NCBI GenBank assembly: GCA_024278715.1
Contig: JAJRSN010000401.1
Location: 1 to 8,743, forward strand
Direction of reading: 5' to 3'
Source of the DNA: Calditrichota bacterium
GTDB taxonomy: Bacteria; Calditrichota; Calditrichia; Calditrichales; Calditrichaceae
DNA: 8,743 nucleotides
This document shows, one piece after another, positions 1-7,769 of this stretch; positions within the stretch are counted from its first letter, which is position 1; every line of letters begins with the position of its first letter. The position numbers and the translations under genes were made by a program. The notes beneath the pieces are model-generated. The model had not been told where the DNA came from. It did not search any database and saw only the letters and a list, made by a program, of their open reading frames with translations.

Positions 1-38
1 ACAGCGATACGTAGACGATAATTCTCTCCAACAAGATA

Positions 39-165
39 GAAATTATAGAGGCGTGAATTAATCCGCGAATATAGATTGCTGCGGTAGCCGCATTCCGATT
101 ACCCGGAATGCGGCTACCTGAGAACCGGCAGTCTTCTCGAATTTATTCACGCGTCTATAAATTCC
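39..165. repeat. Large imperfect palindromic element with a perfect 15-bp core hairpin
   Basis: Seen directly: the core is a perfect inverted repeat, 83-97 (ggtagccgcattccg) against 104-118 (cggaatgcggctacc), with a 6-base loop. Outside it, 39-62 is imperfectly complementary to 141-165 (shared motif tatagaNgcgtgaat read inward from each side), and the stretches between arms and core also pair partly (gattgc against gcagtc). The whole is therefore one nested palindrome of about 127 bases, just beyond the 3' end of the efflux operon. It has no T-run after the core stem on either strand, so it is not a typical intrinsic terminator. A small dispersed element (REP- or MITE-like), or a cruciform/RNA-processing structure at the operon end, are the likeliest readings. 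No second copy lies in this window. No gene is seen in 1-245; a weak ctcc/ggag hairpin near 216-228 is the only other structure after the adaptor stop. Confidence 0.7.
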
Positions 166-245
166 TTGAACAACCTTCTTTATTGTCCTTCTGTACTTTT
201 AATTTTCTTTCATTAGCTCCCGTCCGGAGATGAAGGATGAAAATA

Positions 246-1388
246 TTACTGAACCAAATTAAAAGCGCCTTTAATCAGGATTTCGGCGGCGCCGAATTTG
301 TCTGTGTTCAGAATTTGTGTGTAACCGTCGTTGGTTTTACCAACGGCGACCGGTTCCCGAACAAAACCGTATTGATTGTTGGCAAAGGATTTTTTGACCA
401 GAATGTAATTTTCATTTTCCAGATTAACCACGGCGTCTGAGGGGAGCGCCGGGTGCGGTGTTTCGTCCACTAAAATTTCCGCTTCGATATACATGCCCGG
501 GACGAAATGCGCCTTTTGGACTTCGTCCTTTAAATGACCATGGACATTAATGGTCCGTTCCGGCGAATAGACGGCCTGACCTACCAGAAACACCTGGCCT
601 TCGTAATATTCGGAACCGTTGTCCGGCAGACGAAAACGGATGGACTGCCCTTTTCTGATTTTGGTGATGTCTTTTTCAAACACGTTCAGTTCCAGGTGCA
701 TGTGCTCTGTGTTAACAATGGAAACAGCCACCTCGTTGGGACTCAAATACCGCCCCTTGCTAATATTGACCTTTGTAATAAAACCACTGATGGGCGCCTT
801 GATTTCGGTGAAGGTGGTGACCGTATTGTAGTCCAGATGTTCAGGGATTATATTCAGCAAACGCAGCTTTTGGCCCATCGCTTTAAAATCAGAAAGAACG
901 GTAAGGTAATCGGATTCGGCTCTCAGGTATTTTTTTTGCGAGGCGATGTTTTCCTGGAATAGTTTTTTCTGCCGCTCGTACTCTGCGTGCAAGTAGTTCA
1001 ATTGACTTTTGGCGGTTAAATAATCCTGTTGCATTTGTATATAATCGGGATTTTCCAGCGTAAACAGGGCGGCGCCTTTTTTAATGTTTTGTCCTGCCAG
1101 CAAGTGCACATCTTTAACCGTTCCGCCGTAATAAACGCTAACGTCGGCTTTGTATTGCGGCGGAACGTCTATCATCCCCGTGGCCCGGATTCTCTCCGAG
1201 AAATATTGCAGCGTAATTTTGCCCACTTCCATGTTCGACGAGGAAAACTGTTCCGCAGTCAGGATGATTTCATTCTCAAGCGAAACGGATTGCCCGTTTT
1301 CTGCGTCTTTCTGATCTACGGTAGTTGTGCATGCTGAAAACAGTGCTACCAATAACGATACCATGGCAATAATTTTAAAAACTTTCAT
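246..1388 (-). CDS. RND efflux periplasmic adaptor lipoprotein (CusB/CzcB/HlyD family)
   Basis: Membrane fusion protein that links the inner-membrane RND pump to the outer-membrane channel. The 380-residue product starts with a lipoprotein signal peptide: positively charged MKVFK, a hydrophobic core, then the lipobox LFSAC with the lipidated Cys at residue 20. The rest follows the family order: first half of the barrel-sandwich (lipoyl-like) domain about 82-112 (GGTVKDVHLLAGQNIKKGA), an alpha-helical hairpin about 113-178, second barrel-sandwich half about 194-228 (EIKAPISGFITKVNISKGRYL), beta-barrel about 229-310 and a membrane-proximal domain to the end. It has no obvious Met- or His-rich metal tail, unlike CusB's N-terminal methionines. 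The start is supported by an AAGGA Shine-Dalgarno about 7 bases upstream, which overlaps the stop codon of the pump gene (11-base gap), so the two are one operon and probably translationally coupled. Substrate cannot be read from this subunit. Confidence 0.93.
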   Translation of the reverse strand: MKVFKIIAMVSLLVALFSACTTTVDQKDAENGQSVSLENEIILTAEQFSSSNMEVGKITLQYFSERIRATGMIDVPPQYKADVSVYYGGTVKDVHLLAGQNIKKGAALFTLENPDYIQMQQDYLTAKSQLNYLHAEYERQKKLFQENIASQKKYLRAESDYLTVLSDFKAMGQKLRLLNIIPEHLDYNTVTTFTEIKAPISGFITKVNISKGRYLSPNEVAVSIVNTEHMHLELNVFEKDITKIRKGQSIRFRLPDNGSEYYEGQVFLVGQAVYSPERTINVHGHLKDEVQKAHFVPGMYIEAEILVDETPHPALPSDAVVNLENENYILVKKSFANNQYGFVREPVAVGKTNDGYTQILNTDKFGAAEILIKGAFNLVQ

Positions 1389-1399
1389 TTTACTTTCCT

Positions 1400-4300
1400 T
1401 TATTTTTCATTTAAAACCAAAAAATTTAACGACATGACCGTCTGGTTGTAATGGTTCAAATCGTTCAAATAATTCATCTCAATCGAAACGGAATTGCGCA
1501 CCAATTGAATGTATTGCAGAAAATCGATTTCGCCGTTTTTGTAAGCTTTGTTGGCGTTTTGCAAAAGCTCTTGTGACAGTGCGCGGCCGCTTGTCTGGTA
1601 ATAATCCACCGATTTTTCGTAGCTTTGCAGAAGCGCCAACAGGGATTGGATGTGCGCCTTAAGCCTGGCGTTGTAATCTAGGTAGTTTTGGCGGATGATT
1701 TGCCGCTGAATTTTGGCGCGCTGCATCTTGGAACGTTGTTCGAAAAAGAGAATGGGGACGGAGACGCCCACGTGGAATCCATAATATTTCTGGGAGTTGG
1801 AGCCGTTGTTGGAGCCCACAAACAGGCCCACATTGATATCGGGCAGAAAGCCTTGTTTTTGTAAACTGACTTCCAAATCCGCCGCTCGGAGCATTTGGCG
1901 GTAGTAATTAAGTCCCGGATTGGTCGAGTCGTTAAAAGCAAGGGGTATCTGCGGCAATTTTAGGGGCGGTAGAAGGTAGGCGCTGTCGCTTTGCAGCCAG
2001 GCGTTCAGTTGCGCGTAGGCGCTCTTTATTTTTTGCTGTGTTTGCACCAGCATCACTTCCACTTCTTTCTTTTTGGCTACCGCCGTCAAATACTCCAGAT
2101 TATTGGTTTCCCCCAGTTCGTAACGCATTTTGGCGGCCTGGGCGAAGTGCGCCAGCAGGCTGTCCAGAAAACGGTATTTCGCTTCCACATTGTTCAGATA
2201 AACGATGGTGTAGTAAGCTTTGGAGACTTCTTGTTTCAATGCTGTTTCGCTTAGGGTATATTTTTGCTGCTGCGCCCTGACATTTGCTTTGTTTTTACTG
2301 CCCTGTGTCAGATAAAGCGTGGGGAATTTGAAGGACTGGTTAACCCCCCAGACATCCAGCGCCTGGTTGTTTTCCGCGATGTTGTTTTCATCATAACTAT
2401 AGTAGAAGTCGGTCCCGGGAAAATTCAAGGCCGTCATACTAGACGCCTCTTTTACAGTAAGCTGTCTGGCGTTTAAACCGGCATTGTTTTTAACAGCGAT
2501 GGCGATAGCCTGGTCAACGGTCAGGTATTGGCCGCCATTTGGCGCGTTCTGGGCTTTGACGAAGATGGGAGTTGTCACGATCAGCATGAGCGTGAACAGG
2601 GTAAGGGTTTTGCCGTTCCACACGGGAATTTTGATTTTAAAATCGTCCAATACCGCGTAAAGCACAGGCAAAACAATCATCGTTAAAAATGTGGCGCTAA
2701 TCAACCCGCCAATAACTACGGTAGCCAGCGGGCGTTGAACCTCTGCTCCGGCGTTCGTGGAAATAGCCATGGGTAAAAATCCCAGCGCCGCTGCGCTGGC
2801 GGTTAGCAATACGGGACGCAAACGGTTTTTGGCGCCGGTAAGGATCCTTTCGTGAATATCTTTAATGCCCTCTTCCTTTAATTCCTTAAAATGCTCGATC
2901 AGCACGATGCCGTTCAGGACCGCAATACCGAACAGGGCGATGAATCCTACTCCGGCGGAAATGCTGAAGGGCATGCCGCGCAGATACAGCAACAACACAC
3001 CGCCCACGGCCGCAAAAGGAATGGCGCTGTAAATCATTAAGGCGTCTTTAAAAGAACCGAAAGCAAAGTGCAGCATGATAAAAATCAGGAACAATGCCAC
3101 GGGCACAGCAATCATCAGTCGTGCTTTAGCGTTTTGCAGGTTTTCGAACTGGCCGCCATAGGTGATGGAGTAGCCGACCGGAAGTTTAATTTTTTTCTCT
3201 ATGATTTTTTGCACGTCTTCCACTACGGAAGCCAGGTCGCGGTTACGCACGTTGACTCCGATCACGATGCGACGGCGCGTGTTGTCGCGCGAAATTTTGG
3301 CCGGACTTTTCGTGATCTTAATTTCTGCAAATTCGCTGAGCGGAAGATTTCGGCCGTCAGGCAGGGTGATGGCTGCGTTTTTCAGATTGTCAATGTTCTG
3401 GCGATGTGTCCGGTCAAAACGCACGACCAGGTCGAACTGTTTTTCGCCTTCAAAGACGACGCCGGCTCTGGCGCCGGCAAAACCCATGGATATGATGTCG
3501 TTCAAATCCTGAACATTCAGCCCGTATTTAGCGATTTTTTGCCGGTTGTAGCGCACGTTCATTTGGGGCAGCCCGGCTGTCTTTTCCACTGTAATATCGG
3601 AAGCGCCCGGTACGCTCTGAATAGCGGTTTCGATCTCCCTGGCTTTGTGATACAGAATGTCCAGGTCTTCGCCGAAAATTTTGATGGCCAGGTCCGCGCG
3701 CACTCCCGTGATCAGCTCGTTAAAGCGCATTTCAATGGGCTGGGTGAATTCATAATCAATCCCGGGGATGATGGAAAGAGCCTCTTTGAACTTATCGGCT
3801 AACTCGTCCTTGCTTTTGGCCGTGACCCATTCGTCCTTTGGCTTTAACGTGATGATTACGTCGGTTTCTTCCATGGACATGGGATCGGTTGGCACTTCTG
3901 CGGCGCCGATTCGACTGACCACGTTATTTACTTCGGGAAATTGCGTCAAGATTTTTTCCATCCGCGTCATGATTTCGATGGTTTTGCTCAGGGAGGTGCC
4001 CGTTTTAAGCACCGGCTGGATCACGAAATCCCCTTCGTCCAGAGTGGGCACAAATTCTGCCCCCATCCTGGAGAAAATAATGGCTGCGACGATCAAAATG
4101 GACACGGCAATGGCCATGACTTTTTTCTTGTTTCTCATAGCCCAGCCGATGGACGGTTTATACAGTTTCATGATAAAAGCCATTAATCGTTTGGAAATAT
4201 TGTTTTTTTCGGGATCGTCCGGGCGCAGAAAAAGCGCGGAGATCACCGGCACATAGGTAAAACCCAAAATCATTGTGCCAAGCAGGGCAAAAGTAAACAC

Positions 4301-5749
4301 CAGCGCCATGGGTTTGAACATCTTTCCTTCCACGCCGGTTAATGATAGAATGGGAATGAACACGATAATGATAATAATTTGACCGAACACTGCCGAGCTG
4401 GTCATTTTGACAGTGCTGTCGCGCGAAATTTTATCGCGCAGTTTCTGTCTCGCTTCGCCTTTAAGTTTCATTAAATCGTTCCGGCCAGCAGTGATGCGGA
4501 AGGCAATGAATTCCACAATGATCACCGCTCCATCAATGATGATTCCGAAGTCAATAGCGCCGAGACTCATCAGGTTGGCGTCCACTCCAAAGATGTGCAT
4601 CAGCGAAAGGGCGAATAATAAACTGAGCGGAATGACCGAGGCCACCACAAGGCCCGAACGAAGATTCCCCAGCAACAGAACGACAACAAAAACGACGATC
4701 AAAAATCCCAGGATAATGTTTTCAGTGATGGTGAAAGTAGTTCTACCGATTAATTCGCTGCGATCCAGAAAACCATTGATGACGATGCCTTCCGGCAGGT
4801 TTTTTTGTATTTCCGCCACGCGTTCTTTTACCCGATCGATGGTGGCTTTGGAATTGGCCTCCTTGAGCATCATCACCTGACCCAAAACCTTTTCGCCTTC
4901 GCCATTTGCGGTAATAGCGCCAAAACGCGTGGCGTGTCCGAAGCCCACTTTGGCCACATCGCGAATATAAATGGGCGTGCTGTTCACAGTTTTAATGACG
5001 ATGTTGCGGATGTCGTCTAAGGTTCTGGCTAACCCCTCGCCGCGGATGAAATAGCTCTGGTTGGTCTTTTCGATATAACCGCCGCCGGCCACGCTGTTGT
5101 TCTTTTCCAGTGCGGTGTAAATTTCCGAGAGGGATATCGCCATCGAGCGGATGCGTTCCGGGTTGACCGCCACCTCATACTGCTTCAGGTAGCCGCCCCA
5201 GGTGTTGACTTCCACAACGCCTTTGATGCCGGAAAGCTGGCGGCGCACGATCCAGTCCTGGATGGTTCTCAAATCGGTAATGGAATACGTGTCCTTGTGC
5301 GCTTCGTCGGTGTCGATAATGTACTGGTAAATCTCACCGAGCCCCGTGGTGATGGGGCCCATGGAAGGCGTGCCGAACCCTTTGGGGATGTTTTCCTGTG
5401 CGGCTTTGATTTTTTCAGCAATGAGCTGCCGCGGCAGGTAGGTGCCCATGTCGTCGTCGAACACAATGGTTACTACCGAAAGGCCAAACTTGGAAATAGA
5501 GCGGATCTCCAGGACGCCGGGCAGATTGGCCATCTCCAACTCAACCGGGTAGGTCAGGTACTTTTCTACATCTTCGGTGGACAAATTTCTTGAAGTGGTA
5601 ATCACCTGCACCTGGTTGTTGGTTACATCCGGTACCGCACCGATCGGAATTTGCGACAGGGAGTACAGCCCGAAGAAAACCAGGGCCAGCGTTGCCAGAA
5701 TAATGATCAGTTTGTGGTCAATACTATAGTTAACAATTCGTTCAATCAT
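1400..5749 (-). CDS. czcA: CusA/CzcA-family heavy-metal RND pump fused to a TolC-like outer-membrane factor
   Basis: Proton-driven metal exporter (HME-RND family) of 1449 residues; ordinary CzcA/CusA proteins are about 1040. Residues 1-1040 form a full RND pump: TM1 about 13-31, first periplasmic loop to about 340, TM2-TM6 about 343-508, TM7 about 543-560, second periplasmic loop to about 875, and TM8-TM12 about 876-1034. TM4 holds IDFGIIIDGAVIIVE with D400, D406 and E413, matching the proton-relay residues of CzcA. The porter segment MRFNELITG has Glu678 where, as I recall, CusA has a copper-binding Met, so divalent cations are favoured. Residues about 1067-1449 are a TolC/OEP domain: LTVDQAIAIAVKNN opens the first repeat, NPGLNYYRQM the second, with long coiled-coil helices and GFHVGVSVPI as an outer-membrane strand. 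A signal-like segment separates the halves. The start has an AAGGAAA site 7-8 bases upstream. First gene of an operon with the adaptor. The gene symbol is family-level only. Confidence 0.95.
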   Translation of the reverse strand: MIERIVNYSIDHKLIIILATLALVFFGLYSLSQIPIGAVPDVTNNQVQVITTSRNLSTEDVEKYLTYPVELEMANLPGVLEIRSISKFGLSVVTIVFDDDMGTYLPRQLIAEKIKAAQENIPKGFGTPSMGPITTGLGEIYQYIIDTDEAHKDTYSITDLRTIQDWIVRRQLSGIKGVVEVNTWGGYLKQYEVAVNPERIRSMAISLSEIYTALEKNNSVAGGGYIEKTNQSYFIRGEGLARTLDDIRNIVIKTVNSTPIYIRDVAKVGFGHATRFGAITANGEGEKVLGQVMMLKEANSKATIDRVKERVAEIQKNLPEGIVINGFLDRSELIGRTTFTITENIILGFLIVVFVVVLLLGNLRSGLVVASVIPLSLLFALSLMHIFGVDANLMSLGAIDFGIIIDGAVIIVEFIAFRITAGRNDLMKLKGEARQKLRDKISRDSTVKMTSSAVFGQIIIIIVFIPILSLTGVEGKMFKPMALVFTFALLGTMILGFTYVPVISALFLRPDDPEKNNISKRLMAFIMKLYKPSIGWAMRNKKKVMAIAVSILIVAAIIFSRMGAEFVPTLDEGDFVIQPVLKTGTSLSKTIEIMTRMEKILTQFPEVNNVVSRIGAAEVPTDPMSMEETDVIITLKPKDEWVTAKSKDELADKFKEALSIIPGIDYEFTQPIEMRFNELITGVRADLAIKIFGEDLDILYHKAREIETAIQSVPGASDITVEKTAGLPQMNVRYNRQKIAKYGLNVQDLNDIISMGFAGARAGVVFEGEKQFDLVVRFDRTHRQNIDNLKNAAITLPDGRNLPLSEFAEIKITKSPAKISRDNTRRRIVIGVNVRNRDLASVVEDVQKIIEKKIKLPVGYSITYGGQFENLQNAKARLMIAVPVALFLIFIMLHFAFGSFKDALMIYSAIPFAAVGGVLLLYLRGMPFSISAGVGFIALFGIAVLNGIVLIEHFKELKEEGIKDIHERILTGAKNRLRPVLLTASAAALGFLPMAISTNAGAEVQRPLATVVIGGLISATFLTMIVLPVLYAVLDDFKIKIPVWNGKTLTLFTLMLIVTTPIFVKAQNAPNGGQYLTVDQAIAIAVKNNAGLNARQLTVKEASSMTALNFPGTDFYYSYDENNIAENNQALDVWGVNQSFKFPTLYLTQGSKNKANVRAQQQKYTLSETALKQEVSKAYYTIVYLNNVEAKYRFLDSLLAHFAQAAKMRYELGETNNLEYLTAVAKKKEVEVMLVQTQQKIKSAYAQLNAWLQSDSAYLLPPLKLPQIPLAFNDSTNPGLNYYRQMLRAADLEVSLQKQGFLPDINVGLFVGSNNGSNSQKYYGFHVGVSVPILFFEQRSKMQRAKIQRQIIRQNYLDYNARLKAHIQSLLALLQSYEKSVDYYQTSGRALSQELLQNANKAYKNGEIDFLQYIQLVRNSVSIEMNYLNDLNHYNQTVMSLNFLVLNEK
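2552..2611 (-). other. Internal signal-peptide-like segment between pump and outer-membrane domains
   Basis: Residues about 1047-1066 of the fused pump. After the last RND helix (ending near 1034) and the basic cytoplasmic stretch DDFKIKIPVWNGK comes the hydrophobic run TLTLFTLMLIVTTPIF, then VKA|QNAP, a good signal peptidase I site (Val at -3, Ala at -1), directly before the mature TolC-like domain. RND proteins end in the cytoplasm after TM12, so this segment would be needed to send the downstream domain across the inner membrane. Cleavage after A1066 would release a 383-residue outer-membrane factor. The charge pattern, length and cleavage site are visible; actual processing is inferred. 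Confidence 0.7.
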
Positions 5750-5750
5750 T

Positions 5751-5771
5751 GTAATTTCCTTTTTGAATTAC
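5751..5771 (-). promoter_or_regulatory. Ribosome binding site of the pump gene within a small inverted repeat
   Basis: In the mRNA sense the pump start codon is preceded by GTAATT, then CAAAAAGGA, then AATTAC and the ATG shortly after. The AAAGGA Shine-Dalgarno therefore lies in the loop of a perfect 6-bp A/U-rich inverted repeat. This fixes the pump start. The stem is weak and may have no role; a modest effect on initiation is possible. Confidence 0.5.
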
Positions 5772-5788
5772 GCGAAAATTAATAAAAT

Positions 5789-5843
5789 CAATATATTCTG
5801 CCCCGCTTAGTTTTGTCTTAAAGAAATCTTAAGATATTCTTAA
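5789..5843 (-). promoter_or_regulatory. Probable pump-operon promoter with triple response-regulator box
   Basis: On the plus strand, CTTAA occurs at 5817, 5828 and 5839, exactly 11 bases apart, the phasing expected for tandem half-sites of an OmpR/PhoB-family regulator. The element caatatat at 5789-5796 (ATATATTG in the transcribed direction) sits where a -10 element would be, and would start transcription about 35 bases before the pump ATG. The same boxes, with largely the same inter-box bases and the same 28-base offset from box 1 to caatatat, occur upstream of the regulator gene. That repetition is strong evidence for a functional operator/promoter recognised by the adjacent regulator. 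The exact -10 hexamer and transcription start are inferred. Confidence 0.8.
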
Positions 5844-6399
5844 AAACAGGCGAAATAGTTGGGAGCTATCCTAAAGGGCCGGTATTGCGAATGTTGCTGT
5901 TTTTTGTTTTTCGATTGGAGAAACGATGAAGCAAATTATCAATCGCAAAGCCGTGTTCCACGCCTGCATCGCAAATAAAGAACGAGCTTTTGCATCGAAA
6001 CAGGTGTATCGTTTTACCTTATCACCCACAGAACAATTCATAGGGATGCTTTGAGTGTTGTCGGGAAAAATTGACGGGAATTTTTAAAAATACGGGGCGC
6101 CCACTTTAAAAAGGTTCTTTTTTACTATGCCGGTAAAAATATCCTTTTATGCAGAGTTGTTTTTGGCGGAGTCAATAGGAGCGCCCGTCCCGCAAAAATA
6201 CTGAGCTTTAGACACGCTTAACGCAGGGGGAGATTTTTTTTCCAAACAACAAACGCAACTTACAACTGCAATTTGTCTTCGGTTTAGGAGTGCACCCTAC
6301 AATACCAAGATTGAAATATTACCGGTTGTTTCAGAGCGTCCTAAAGCCAGGGCTAAATGGGGAGGAAAAATGACCGTGCGGTGGAACAAATCAAAGATT
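5844..6399. other. Long intergenic region between pump promoter and kinase gene, no clear gene
   Basis: Between the regulator boxes and the kinase stop codon there is no convincing gene and no strong intrinsic terminator after the kinase. It holds a 42-codon plus-strand frame (5926-6054), an overlapping 56-codon minus-strand frame (5871-6041), the short palindrome gggcgccc (6095-6102) and a small AGCC/GGCT hairpin in the region 6343-6358. A plus-strand ATG at 6370 has a good AGGA site but opens a frame that is antisense to the kinase. The region may be a decayed gene or inserted repeat; I cannot assign it. Confidence 0.5.
5926..6054 (+). CDS. Possible 42-residue small protein, unknown function
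   Basis: A plus-strand frame starting MKQIINRKAVFHACIANK and ending PTEQFIGML, with a GGAG Shine-Dalgarno five bases before the ATG. It would be transcribed divergently from the pump operon, starting about 80 bases beyond the regulator boxes. It is basic, has no signal peptide or membrane helix, and resembles no family I recognise. The opposite strand is also open over the same stretch (56 codons, 6041-5871), which weakens both as genes. The ribosome binding site is the only positive support. Confidence 0.2.
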   Translation: MKQIINRKAVFHACIANKERAFASKQVYRFTLSPTEQFIGML

Positions 6400-7767
6400 T
6401 CAAAAAACAATTTGTACCTTCAGGCCTTTGCCGGGATGGTTTTCGAGCTTGACCTGGACGCCCAAAACTTCGCTTGCTTTCTTAACAATGGAAAGGCCCA
6501 GTCCGCTTCCGGTGATGTGTTTGTGGTTCAGCGAATCAGAGCGGAAGAAAGGATTGAAAACAGACCCCATGTCTTCTTCCTTAATTCCGCCTCCGTAATC
6601 CACGACTTCGATGATTACCTTGCCGTTTTCTTTGCCTGTTCGGATTTCCATTGTGCCGCCGGGAAGCGAGTATTTGACCGCGTTGGAAATGATGTTTTCC
6701 ATGATCATATCCACATAGTAGGGATCGGTAACCACTTCGACGTTGGATTCGTCTTCCATGACGATGTGAATATTCTTCTCTTCGATTAATTTCCGGTGGC
6801 GGTGAATGGCATTGTCGATCAGCGAAATGGCGGGAAGCGTCTCTTTGTGTAAAGAAATATTGGCTTTGTCGAAGCGGGCCAGCAGCAAAAGCTGATCCAC
6901 CCGTTCGGACATGGAATTGATTTCGGAGATGCAGTAATTGATTTTTTCTCTGTATTCTTCTTCTTTACGGGGCCTGCGCACCAAAACTTCTAGCGTGCCT
7001 TTGATTACGGAAAGCGGAGTGCGCAGCTCGTGCGAGGCGTCGTTGGTGAATTGTTTTTCCCGTTCAAAAGCGCTTTGCATGCGGTCAAGCAACTCATTAA
7101 TAGCCCGCGAAAGCGTGTACAGTTCGTCGCGGGTTTTGGGCAATTCCACCCGTTCGCTTAAGTTGTGTTTGGTAATGCGATTAGTGGTTTCGATAATATT
7201 GACAATGGGCTTGATGTTTTTATCCGCCAGGTAGCGCGCCACAAAAAACAACAAAGCCAGCACTAACGGGAACAAAACTAAGAGCACATTGCGTAAATTG
7301 TTCACCACCAGGATGGCGCCTTCCAGCGAAACGGCCGTTAAAAGGTAGCCTTTTATTTTACCGTTTTGTTTAACGGGGATTTGAATTTGCCGGATGGCTT
7401 TGTCGCTCAGTTCGGCGTTAAAACATTCGCCATCAATATCGTCCGGCCGGAACGTCAGTGATTGTTCTTTTAAATTGATGGTCCTTTCCAGTACCTTGCC
7501 AGACGGATCCACAATTTGCAGAAAGAAAGGCAGTACTTCCGCTTCCTTGTGTTCGCGCTCGGCAACAATGGCCTGGTTATTAAAATACAGGCGGTCTTGT
7601 TCAACGATCACGTCTTTCAAATGCTTCCGGGCTTCGTAAATCAGAGCGGAATCCAGGTTGGAATACACGGTGGCGGAAACAATAAAATAAATGATAACAA
7701 ATACCGTGGCAATAATCGAGGTTGCCGAAATCAGATAGGAAAAAGCGACTCTGTCTTTAAAGGTCAT
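6400..7767 (-). CDS. Sensor histidine kinase (EnvZ/CusS-like, HAMP) of the efflux two-component system
   Basis: Inner-membrane sensor kinase of 455 residues that phosphorylates the adjacent response regulator. Visible order: TM1 about 9-31; a periplasmic sensor region about 32-158; TM2 about 159-179; HAMP linker about 180-232; dimerisation/phosphoacceptor helix with H-box DASHELRTPL (His246); then the ATPase domain with N-box ENIISNAVKYS (Asn362), G1 box DYGGGI (Asp390), F-box FNPFFRSD and G2 box GSGLGLSIV (420-428). All catalytic motifs are intact. The periplasmic part has scattered potential metal ligands (His73, Cys115, several Glu/Asp) but no recognisable sensor fold or clustered motif, so the signal is inferred from the neighbouring metal pump. 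The start overlaps the regulator end region: only two bases separate the regulator TAG from this ATG, and an AAGGAAG site lies inside the regulator's last codons, so translation is coupled. Confidence 0.95.
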   Translation of the reverse strand: MTFKDRVAFSYLISATSIIATVFVIIYFIVSATVYSNLDSALIYEARKHLKDVIVEQDRLYFNNQAIVAEREHKEAEVLPFFLQIVDPSGKVLERTINLKEQSLTFRPDDIDGECFNAELSDKAIRQIQIPVKQNGKIKGYLLTAVSLEGAILVVNNLRNVLLVLFPLVLALLFFVARYLADKNIKPIVNIIETTNRITKHNLSERVELPKTRDELYTLSRAINELLDRMQSAFEREKQFTNDASHELRTPLSVIKGTLEVLVRRPRKEEEYREKINYCISEINSMSERVDQLLLLARFDKANISLHKETLPAISLIDNAIHRHRKLIEEKNIHIVMEDESNVEVVTDPYYVDMIMENIISNAVKYSLPGGTMEIRTGKENGKVIIEVVDYGGGIKEEDMGSVFNPFFRSDSLNHKHITGSGLGLSIVKKASEVLGVQVKLENHPGKGLKVQIVF

Positions 7768-7769
7768 GG

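Noticed and set aside
83..118. Core hairpin as an intrinsic terminator of the efflux operon
   Set aside because: Strong stem, but no T-run follows on either strand and it is over 120 bases past the stop codon.
237..440. 67-codon plus-strand frame at the left end
   Set aside because: Antisense to the 3' end of the adaptor gene, with no domain.
3068..3802. 244-codon plus-strand frame, the longest antisense frame
   Set aside because: It lies wholly inside the pump gene, opposite well-conserved RND sequence, and has no upstream signals or recognisable domain.
6370..6789. 139-codon plus-strand frame with a strong AGGA site before its ATG
   Set aside because: Nearly all of it is antisense to the intact kinase catalytic domain, and its protein shows no recognisable domain; the ribosome-site match is probably chance.
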